Shown here one piece after another: positions 58,313 to 64,000 of a DNA stretch of 64,000 nucleotides; within the stretch, counting starts at the first letter, position 1, and each line of letters starts with the position of its first letter. Origin of the DNA: Streptomyces sp. ML-6 (GTDB lineage: Bacteria; Actinomycetota; Actinomycetes; Streptomycetales; Streptomycetaceae); NCBI RefSeq assembly GCF_030116705.1, contig NZ_JAOTIK010000001.1, positions 248,001-312,000 on the forward strand. Direction: 5' to 3'. A model generated the notes under the pieces. That model made no database searches. It was given only the letters and a program-made list of their open reading frames with translations, and was not told the DNA's origin. The translations under genes and the position numbers were made by a program.

Positions 58313-58654
58313 TCAGTGCGCCAGCACGCCCTTCAGCCACTTCAGGACCTCGGGGGTCACCGGGTCGGTGATGTCGGCGAACTCCTCGTGCTTCTTGAGG
58401 AACTTCGCCACGTAGGGGCAGACCGGCACGATGCGCTTCCCCGAGGCGCGTACGTCGTCCAGCGCCTGCTGCACGAGTACCGAGGCCAGGCCCTGTCCGG
58501 CAAAGGCCTCGCCCGTCTCGGTGTGGTAGAAGACGCGCTGTTCGTCGCGGTCGCGGTACTCGGTGAGGCCGGCGGTCACGCCGTCGACCAGGATCTCGTA
58601 ACGGTGCTCGGAGTCCACTCGCTGGACGACCGGAGCGGCGGCGGGCTGTGTCAT
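58313..58654 (-). CDS. Small GCN5-related acetyltransferase (YjdJ type)
   Basis: A 113-residue minimal GNAT (PF14542-like). The fold is reduced to the acetyl-CoA-binding core: VFYHTETGEAFAGQGLASVLVQQALDDVRASGKRIVPVCPYVAKFLKKHEEF. The Gx(G/A) loop AGQGLA binds the cofactor pyrophosphate. Such short members appear to act as acetyltransferases on unknown acceptors. The ATG 58652-58654 follows GAAAGGCCC. It lies ten bases after the pirin gene on the same strand, forming a two-gene unit. Confidence 0.85.
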   Translation of the reverse strand: MTQPAAAPVVQRVDSEHRYEILVDGVTAGLTEYRDRDEQRVFYHTETGEAFAGQGLASVLVQQALDDVRASGKRIVPVCPYVAKFLKKHEEFADITDPVTPEVLKWLKGVLAH

Positions 58655-58664
58655 CGTGGGCCTT

Positions 58665-59645
58665 TCAGTGGTTCGCCGGGTTGCGGCGCGGTGCGATGCG
58701 GATGTTGGGGAGCACGGGCGCGGGCAGGCGGTCGCCGTCGTAGCCGTCGACCTCGCCGAACCGGTCGGACGCGTTCTGCCACGCCTCCCTGGCCTCGACG
58801 ATGTCCTCGTGGCTCCGGCCGATGAAGTTCCACCACATGACGATCCGCTCCTCGAACGGTGTTCCCCCGAGCAGGATGACCCGCGCGACGGAGTCCGTCC
58901 CGTTCGTCAGCGTCAGCGTGTCGTTCCCCGTGCCGAGGTACCCCAGCTCCGCCGGGCGCAGGGTCGTCCCGGCGACGTGCACGTCCCCGTGGTCGACGAG
59001 GACGCCGTGCTCGAAGCCGGTGTCGACGGCGAGTTCGGTCGTCGAGTGCGGGTCGAGGAGGAGTTCGGCGCCGAGCAGCGGGGTGAAGGTGCGCACCGGG
59101 GAGGTGTCCCCCGCCAGTGTCCCCAGGAACACCCTGATCTCGGCCCCGCCCACCCGGACCGGGGCCGGGACGTGGTGCTGGAAGTCGCGTCCGGTGTGCC
59201 GGTGCTCCTCGGGGAGCACCACCCACAGCTGGACGCCGTGCAGGGTCGTGGTGCGGGCGGTGGAGACCTCCGAGTGGCTGATGCCGTGGCCGCCCGTCAT
59301 GAGGTTCAGCTCGCCGGGTCTCACGAAGGCGTGGTTGCCCATGCTGTCCCGGTGCTCGATCTCCCCGCTGAACAGCCAGCTCACCGTCTGCAGGCCGATG
59401 TGGGGATGGGGCGCGACGTCCATGCCGCCGGTGTCGGCGACGTCGTCGGGGCCGTAGTGGTCGGCGAAGCACCAGGCGCCGATCGTCGTCCGGGCCCGCT
59501 GCGGCAGCGTGCGCCGTACGGTCATCGCCCTCGGGCCGCCCAGCGGGACGTCCCGGGCGCCGAGGACCTCGATCCCCGGCGGGTGTTCACCGTGGCCGAA
59601 GGCCGCTCGGGGCTGTTCCGCGGGCCCCTTCTCGGCGTCGTTCAT
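58665..59645 (-). CDS. Pirin-family protein
   Basis: A 326-residue bicupin. The pirin metal site is visible: HPHIGLQTVSWLFSGEIEHRDSMGN (about residues 81-105) and MTGGHGISHSE with HGVQLWVVLPEEHR. The C-terminal cupin ends RIVMWWNFIGRSHEDIVEAREAW, a strongly conserved pirin signature. Pirins act as iron-dependent quercetin dioxygenases or redox-linked regulators. ATG 59645 is favoured (GGGAGGG seven bases upstream) over the GTG three bases earlier. The gene is divergent from an AhpD-like gene, a frequent pairing in actinobacteria that points to redox stress. Confidence 0.92.
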   Translation of the reverse strand: MNDAEKGPAEQPRAAFGHGEHPPGIEVLGARDVPLGGPRAMTVRRTLPQRARTTIGAWCFADHYGPDDVADTGGMDVAPHPHIGLQTVSWLFSGEIEHRDSMGNHAFVRPGELNLMTGGHGISHSEVSTARTTTLHGVQLWVVLPEEHRHTGRDFQHHVPAPVRVGGAEIRVFLGTLAGDTSPVRTFTPLLGAELLLDPHSTTELAVDTGFEHGVLVDHGDVHVAGTTLRPAELGYLGTGNDTLTLTNGTDSVARVILLGGTPFEERIVMWWNFIGRSHEDIVEAREAWQNASDRFGEVDGYDGDRLPAPVLPNIRIAPRRNPANH

Positions 59646-59765
59646 CACACGCCCCTCCCAAAAATGGTTTCATGTTCAATAATCATGCCTGATGGTAGGC
59701 CGATGCTCCGTCGGGCGCACGGCGAAACGAGCGAGGAGCGGGCAGGTCCCGTGAAGGAGTCCAGG
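59646..59765. promoter_or_regulatory. Divergent pirin/AhpD promoter region
   Basis: A markedly AT-rich core at 59660-59687 (AAAAATGGTTTCATG, then TTCAATAATCAT) in an otherwise GC-rich stretch. It probably carries both promoters and a regulator site, but no clear palindrome could be defined. Confidence 0.4.
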
Positions 59766-60254
59766 TTGAGTGACACGGTGGCGGGCCCCGTGAGCGAGCG
59801 GGTCTTCGTGGACAAGCAGAGTCCGAGCGCTTACCGCGCCCTGGTCGAGACGTCCGGTGCGGTCCGCGCGGTCGCCGCCGACGCGGGGCTGGACCGAGTG
59901 CTGGTGGAGCTGGTCAACCTCCGCGTGTCGCAGATCAACAACTGCGCCTACTGCCTCGACGTGCACACCCGGGCCGCGCTGCGTGCGGGTGAGACCACCC
60001 GGCGTCTGGGCGTGCTGGCCGCCTGGCGCGACACCGAGCTGTTCACGGCGCGTGAGCGTGCGGCGCTCGCCCTGGCGGAGGCGACCACCGAGCCCGCGAA
60101 CGCCCTCGCGCAGGAGCACGCCTACGCCGAGGCCCGCCGGGCCCTCACCGACGACGAGATCTCCGCAGTGATATGGGTGGCGATCACCATCAACGCGTTC
60201 AACCGGGTCTCCATCCTGAGCAAGCACCCCGTGCGCGAGGCCCCTCAGCGGTGA
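59766..60254 (+). CDS. AhpD/carboxymuconolactone decarboxylase-family peroxidase-like protein
   Basis: A 162-residue alkylhydroperoxidase-like protein. The AhpD motif is intact: a Glu at about 48, then NNCAYCLDVH with the redox pair Cys60-Cys63 and His67. SAVIWVAITINAFNRVSI closes the family core. It should reduce peroxides or disulphides in the cytoplasm. The TTG start 59766 has GAAGGAG six bases upstream; the upstream GTG that partly overlaps this site is less likely. It is divergent from pirin, and a small frame (60251) overlaps its stop codon. Confidence 0.88.
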   Translation: MSDTVAGPVSERVFVDKQSPSAYRALVETSGAVRAVAADAGLDRVLVELVNLRVSQINNCAYCLDVHTRAALRAGETTRRLGVLAAWRDTELFTARERAALALAEATTEPANALAQEHAYAEARRALTDDEISAVIWVAITINAFNRVSILSKHPVREAPQR

Positions 60255-60430
60255 ACGGGCGCGGCCTCCCGGTTGCCGGGAAGGCCGACGGCGGGCCTGG
60301 CACAAATCTGGACCTGACCGGCCACGGCCTCGTGCAGGTCTTCGAGGCCCGCTCCGGGACGACCTGTCCCGGCCTGCCGCGGGAGCCCGAGGGCGCGTTC
60401 ACCGCCCTCGCCGACTTCCACCGCACCTGA
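60251..60430 (+). CDS. Possible coupled small protein, 59 aa
   Basis: A GTG at 60251 overlaps the stop of the AhpD-like gene (GTGA), the arrangement of coupled Streptomyces genes. The 60-codon frame has over 90 percent G or C in third positions. The second half (NLDLTGHGLVQVFEAR, TCPGLPREPEGAFTALADFHRT) looks protein-like, but I recognise no family. It could be a small partner of AhpD or the worn end of a larger gene. Confidence 0.4.
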   Translation: MNGRGLPVAGKADGGPGTNLDLTGHGLVQVFEARSGTTCPGLPREPEGAFTALADFHRT

Positions 60431-60502
60431 GCCGCGCGGGAGGCTTCCGCCCTGTTCCCGCCGGAACGTCGTACAGGGACCGGGCCGGTCCCGACCGGGC
60501 GC

Positions 60503-60535
60503 ACCGCCCCCGGGCGGTTCCCGTCCGGGGGCGGT
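60503..60535. terminator. Bidirectional terminator
   Basis: A perfect 11-bp stem, ACCGCCCCCGG / CCGGGGGCGGT, with an 11-base loop between the convergent AhpD-side and grpE genes. Confidence 0.7.
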
Positions 60536-60568
60536 CGTACGAGGCGCCGTTCCCGGCCAGGGCGGCGC

Positions 60569-61198
60569 TCAGGCGTCCCCCGGGACGCGTACCCGTCCGG
60601 GGTCCGGGGTGGTGTCGCACACGGTCCCCCGGGCGGGGGCGGGTCCTGTCACCTCCACCTGGGCGGGGCGCAGGAGATGGCCGCCGACCCGGTAGCCGTA
60701 CCGCAGCACTTCGGTGCACACGGCCGCACGGGCCGTGTCGGAGGCACGGAAGGCGACCGCCTCGTGGGCACGGGGGTCGAAGGGCTCCCCGACTGCCCCG
60801 ACGGTGCGCAGACCGAGTGCCGCCAGCCGGTCCTCGATCACTCCGGCGAGGGCCGCCGCGCCGCCGTCGTCGCCCTGTCGGCGGACCTCCTCCACGACGT
60901 CCAGGACCGGCAGCAGGCCGGTGAGCACGTTGGCCACCGCGATCTCCCGGATCGCCAGGCGGTCGCGGCGCACCTGCTTGCGGTAGTTGTCGTACTCGGC
61001 CTTCACCCGTTGCAGGTCGTCGGTCAGCTCCGCGATCCGCTCGCGCGACCCCGTCCCGTCCTTCGGCTCCGTCCGGCCGGCTCCCGACGCGTCCCGGCGG
61101 CGCCGGGGCGGGAACCCGGCCGGGGCGGTCCCGCGCCAGTCGCGCACCGGCACGAGCGACCGATCGCCCTGCCGGCCGGCATGCGGGTTCTCACTCAT
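60569..61198 (-). CDS. GrpE-type nucleotide exchange factor (stand-alone)
   Basis: A 209-residue DnaK co-chaperone homologue. The coiled-coil part is IAELTDDLQRVKAEYDNYRKQVRRDR (about 54-79), the four-helix bundle VANVLTGLLPVLDVVEEVRR and the beta-wing FDPRAHEAVAF, TEVLRYGYRVGGHLLRPAQVEV. GrpE opens the DnaK nucleotide-binding domain to release ADP. The N-terminal 50 residues are basic and unstructured. It is not next to dnaK, dnaJ or hspR, so this is an additional copy to the usual heat-shock operon, perhaps serving a second DnaK or stress condition. The ATG at 61196-61198 follows GAGAGG. Confidence 0.85.
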   Translation of the reverse strand: MSENPHAGRQGDRSLVPVRDWRGTAPAGFPPRRRRDASGAGRTEPKDGTGSRERIAELTDDLQRVKAEYDNYRKQVRRDRLAIREIAVANVLTGLLPVLDVVEEVRRQGDDGGAAALAGVIEDRLAALGLRTVGAVGEPFDPRAHEAVAFRASDTARAAVCTEVLRYGYRVGGHLLRPAQVEVTGPAPARGTVCDTTPDPGRVRVPGDA

Positions 61199-61330
61199 CC
61201 GGCCTCTCTCCCTTCCGCTCCTCGTCGAAGATCTCCGCGTGGACGGCTTCGTCGTCACCGTGGCCGCGTCCCCGGGCGTGCCGTTACCGGTGCTTCCGCC
61301 GCTCCGGGCGGGGGCTGCGGAAGCATCTGG

Positions 61331-61705
61331 TCACTTCACCCCCAGCCGGTCCCGCGGGGTCAGCGGCAGCAGGGCGCCCATCGCCTCCTCGGGGTCGGGG
61401 AGGGAGACCGCCAGTCGGCTGTACGGCGCACCCCGGCGCAGCTCCACGCACAGCACCGGTCTGCCCTCCCGTATCGACACGAAGTCCCGTCCCTCCCGAA
61501 GCGGGCGGACACCCATGTACAGCAGTCCGGGTATCCAGGTGCCCCGGCCGCGCTCGCCGCGCAGCGCCCGCCACCAGTCGGGCTCGACGTGGGGGCGGCG
61601 CAGGGCCGTGACCGGGACGCGCACGTCACGGTGGCGTGCCATCGCCTTCTCCCACCAGGACAGGCGCACGACGATGTCGGTGCCCTCGACCACCACTCGT
61701 GCCAT
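61331..61705 (-). CDS. Hypothetical protein, 124 aa, small beta-domain
   Basis: A conserved-looking small cytoplasmic protein beginning ARVVVEGTDIVVRLSWWEKAMARHRDVRVPVTAL, then GTWIPGLLYMGVRPLREGRDFVSIREGRPVLCVELRRGAPYSRLAVSLPDPEEA. The alternating strands and a final helix resemble a bacterial PH-like domain, but this is only a pattern match. Trp residues at 18, 19 and 49-50 are notable. The start has GGGAG five bases upstream. It lies 130 bases upstream of grpE on the same strand and may be co-transcribed with it. Confidence 0.7.
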   Translation of the reverse strand: MARVVVEGTDIVVRLSWWEKAMARHRDVRVPVTALRRPHVEPDWWRALRGERGRGTWIPGLLYMGVRPLREGRDFVSIREGRPVLCVELRRGAPYSRLAVSLPDPEEAMGALLPLTPRDRLGVK

Positions 61706-62300
61706 GTCCGCTCCCTCGTCGTCACTCCGGTGCACCGGCCCCGGACCGGTCCGGTCCGGGCGGGCCCGGACCGCGGCGGGGCGGCCGGTGGAGGGCGCAG
61801 CCGCGCGGGGAAACCCTTCGCCGGAGCGGCGGGAGTGCGGTTCTCCGGCGCACGGCGGCGTTTCCTCCCTTCCATTGTCCTCGCCCGGCGGGCGGACCGG
61901 ATCGCGCCGGGGCTCCGGAGCCGGGGCGGACGGCCGGGGACCGTCCGGGTCGGAGCGGTGCGGGATCGGGCGCAGGTGTCGGGGCGTTGATGTGCGGTGG
62001 GGTGCGATCGGCGCCAGGGTGGGGGCATGGGCCCGGTACGGCGGCGACGCCGTCACGGCGTTTCCGGCCGCCGAGGCACGCCGGATGAGCAGTGCGCACG
62101 GGCGGGGCCCGGCCGCCGCATCCGCACCGGGCGCGAGGCACGAGGCCCGGTCGCCGGGACTCCGCCCCCGCATCCCGACGGCAGGTGGCTCCCCGCACAT
62201 GGTGCGGCCCCGGCATCGGGGATCCGGGCCGGCCCCGGGCCCGCCCCCACCGCCCGGCCTTCACGAGGGTTGTCCCACCCCGCACCCGAAGGAGTTCCGA
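61706..62300. other. 595-bp divergent gap without a confident gene
   Basis: No frame with a credible start, ribosome site and protein-like sequence was found on either strand. It separates the minus-strand hypothetical gene from the VOC gene and must contain their promoters. It is very GC-rich with no notable repeat. Confidence 0.4.
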
Positions 62301-63074
62301 ATGACGACCTCCGACAAGATCATGCCGGTGCTCGGCGCGCCCTGCTGGGTGAACCTGCTGACGCAGGACCTGCGTGCGGCGCAGGCCTTCTACGCCGACG
62401 TCATGGGGTGGAAGTTCAGGGACAGCGCCCTGGGCGACGACTTCTCGGTGGCGCTGGCACGGGGCGAGCCGGTCGCGGGGATCGGGTGCTGCCCGGGCGG
62501 GAACCATCCGGCCGTCTGGACCCCGTACTTCGCCGTCAAGGACGCGGACGGGACGGCGGGCCGGATCGGCGAGCGCGGTGCCACGCTCGCCGTCGGCCCC
62601 CTTCCGCTGGGCGAGGGCCGGGCGGGAATCGCCGCCGACCGCGACGGGGCCGTGTTCGGGTTCTGGGAGGGCCCGGCCCTGTCCTGGCCGGTGGGGCTGT
62701 CCGGTGCCCCGGTCCGGCTGGACCTGCGGACCCGCGACGCGTTCGACGCCGCCATCTTCTACGCGGAGGTCTTCGACTGGGCCCGGCCGCCCGGCGGCTG
62801 CACGGTCGACTACGCCCAGGACCACATCGTCGTCCAGGCCGCGGGGCGCACCGTTGCCACCCTGCGCGGCGGGGGCGTCGAGGACGCTCCCGACCCGGAG
62901 GTCCGGCCCCGCTGGAACGTCGACTTCCATGTCCGGGACAGCGGGCGGGCCGCAGCGGCCGCCGTCGCGGCCGGGGGCGAGTCATCACCGGTTCCCTCAC
63001 TCACCGGTACCCCGGAGGACGCCTGCGTCATCCGCGACTCCGACGGCGCCCTCTTCACCGTGTCCGGCTTCTGA
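62301..63074 (+). CDS. VOC (glyoxalase/bleomycin-resistance) family protein
   Basis: A 257-residue protein with two VOC modules (about 10-125 and 130-255). The first begins CWVNLLTQDLRAAQAFYADVMGWKF and contains AVWTPYFAVKDADGTAGRI, the second has RLDLRTRDAFDAAIFYAEVFDW and WNVDFHVRDSGRAAAAA. This tandem layout is common in Streptomyces and resembles hydroxylase-like or antibiotic-binding VOC proteins. The metal-ligand His/Glu positions are incomplete in the first module, so a binding role is as likely as catalysis. ATG 62301 follows GAAGGAG. Confidence 0.88.
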   Translation: MTTSDKIMPVLGAPCWVNLLTQDLRAAQAFYADVMGWKFRDSALGDDFSVALARGEPVAGIGCCPGGNHPAVWTPYFAVKDADGTAGRIGERGATLAVGPLPLGEGRAGIAADRDGAVFGFWEGPALSWPVGLSGAPVRLDLRTRDAFDAAIFYAEVFDWARPPGGCTVDYAQDHIVVQAAGRTVATLRGGGVEDAPDPEVRPRWNVDFHVRDSGRAAAAAVAAGGESSPVPSLTGTPEDACVIRDSDGALFTVSGF

Positions 63075-63278
63075 ATCACCGTGTCCGGCGTCCGACGGCA
63101 GCCACCTCATCCAGCGTACCCATATCGCCCGCGTCGGCCAGACGGGGGCGTGCGCGGGCGGTCAGGCGGGGGCGTGCCCCTGCGCGGACGGGCAGGCAGG
63201 TGGCGTGCCCGCCCGCGGGTGGGTAGGCCTGAGCCGCGCCGGTCGCCCGGGGCGGTCCTCCGGCGGGCGGCGGGGGCG

Positions 63279-63306
63279 GGGCCGCTCCTGCGGGCGGGGG
63301 CGGCCC
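63279..63306. terminator. Weak hairpin between convergent genes
   Basis: GGGCCGC / GCGGCCC with a 14-base loop between the VOC gene and the cyclic-nucleotide-binding-domain gene. Confidence 0.35.
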
Positions 63307-63318
63307 GGTGGGTGGTCT

Positions 63319-63762
63319 TCAGGCCCGTGCGACGGATTCGTAGAGGTCGAGCAGCCTGCCGCGGGTCGCGTGCAGCCGACGGGTGAGCACCATCCCCACC
63401 CACTGGCTGATCTCGAATCCGAACTCGGGGTCCGACCGGCACAGGGCCCGTACCCGGGCCGCGTCGAATTCATGGGCCCGGACGGGGCTCAGCGTCTCGG
63501 CGCCCAGTTCCCACTCGTAGGGCGGGAAGAGCCAGGACAGCCCGACCAGCTCGCCAGGCCCCAGGGTCTCGATCTCCGCGCGGCGCCGGTTGGGCAGCTG
63601 TGAGTCGAGGGTCACCGCCCCGGTCTTCAGTACCCAGAAGCGGTCGGCGGGGGTGTGTTCCTCGAAGAGCCGCCGTGCCGCGGGGAAGTGGACGTCTTCG
63701 GCAAGGCTCAGGAGGTGTTCACGGCGTGCGGGTGGCAAAGACGTGATCTTGAGTGTGGTCAT
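63319..63762 (-). CDS. Cyclic nucleotide-binding-domain protein without HTH
   Basis: A 147-residue protein made of one cNMP-binding beta-roll: VHFPAARRLFEEHTPADRFWVLKTGAVTLDSQLP, IETLGPGELVGLSWLFPP, then a C-terminal helix LTRRLHATRGRLLDLYE. The PGELVGLS segment corresponds to the phosphate-binding cassette, with the usual acidic and Arg residues partly replaced, so real nucleotide binding is doubtful. The DNA-binding domain of Crp/Fnr proteins is absent and there is room for none before the stop. It may be a sensor or protein-interaction domain. The ATG has AGGAG seven bases upstream. The last 238 bases of the window hold no supported gene. Confidence 0.75.
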   Translation of the reverse strand: MTTLKITSLPPARREHLLSLAEDVHFPAARRLFEEHTPADRFWVLKTGAVTLDSQLPNRRRAEIETLGPGELVGLSWLFPPYEWELGAETLSPVRAHEFDAARVRALCRSDPEFGFEISQWVGMVLTRRLHATRGRLLDLYESVARA

Positions 63763-64000
63763 CGGAGTACTCCTGCGAGGAGCGGCTCTCCGCAGCGGGC
63801 AGGCCCTCGGGTCACTCCGTGGAGCCGTTCCGTCGCCGCGACGCACGGCCCCGGGAGGTGGCGTACGAGGAGGTGCCCATGCGCGTCGCCCGTGCGGTCA
63901 CGAGGTTCTGGCAACCTCTCGTAGGAGGGTCTTTCCCCCGCCGGAACAAAAGTACGCAGCCGAGGCCGTGTCTCCGTGTGCGATCACGCCCCACCCGCGT

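Noticed and set aside
1..64000. tRNA, rRNA, CRISPR arrays, insertion sequences or prophage
   Set aside because: No cloverleaf-like gene, regularly spaced repeat array, transposase, integrase or phage structural gene was recognised on reading. A covariance-model scan would be needed to exclude a tRNA completely.

Overview
This 64 kb window is a stretch of a high-GC actinobacterial chromosome, almost certainly Streptomyces. Coding frames have G or C in nearly every third position, GTG and TTG starts are common, and the gene families are typical of the genus: an XRE/DUF5753 regulator with a DUF574 methyltransferase, a SpoIIE-type phosphatase, a TrmB/LuxR regulator beside a large S8 protease, a DasR-type operator near cell-wall hydrolases, and several NarL-type two-component pairs. 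I saw no rRNA, tRNA, CRISPR array, insertion sequence or phage gene.

Layout. 1-9.7 kb holds single genes: the 3' end of a PET-hydrolase/cutinase-type esterase, an internally deleted aldo/keto reductase, a phosphotransferase, a regulator-methyltransferase pair, a membrane-anchored Mrr-fold nuclease coupled to a tiny membrane protein, and an AadA-type nucleotidyltransferase. 9.8-24.7 kb is rich in secreted and envelope enzymes (Tat-type amidohydrolase, 1,130-residue subtilase, GH3 and GH25 wall hydrolases, VanJ-like phosphatase) plus photolyase and a GlxA regulator. 24.8-28.1 kb carries gap and a lipid kinase/PAP2 pair. 28.6-32.8 kb is a MarR-controlled cassette (MFS exporter, HbpS/GlcG protein, aldo/keto reductase, SDR).

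33.0-45.7 kb is the most coherent system: a deoxy-sugar (probably L-fucose) catabolic locus. It has a cytoplasmic GH29 fucosidase, a CUT1 ABC importer, a secreted beta-helix protein, a FadR-type GntR regulator, an L-fuconolactonase-like amidohydrolase, an aldose-1-dehydrogenase-like aldo/keto reductase, an RraA-type putative aldolase and an unrecognised 632-residue protein. Five 24-bp operators of the form NNATC-N4-ATCGAT-N4-GANNN lie in its control regions, several over recognisable promoter elements, which allows a regulon to be drawn from sequence alone. The proposed flow is: secreted enzyme, ABC import, GH29 release of the sugar, dehydrogenase to lactone, lactonase to aldonate, a dehydratase outside the window, then an RraA-type aldolase to pyruvate plus lactaldehyde.

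46-64 kb contains two NarL-type sensor/regulator pairs, a MoxR ATPase coupled to a metallopeptidase/VWA protein with an internally duplicated peptidase module, an orphan SUKH-like protein, a divergent pirin/AhpD pair, a stand-alone GrpE, and small metabolic genes.
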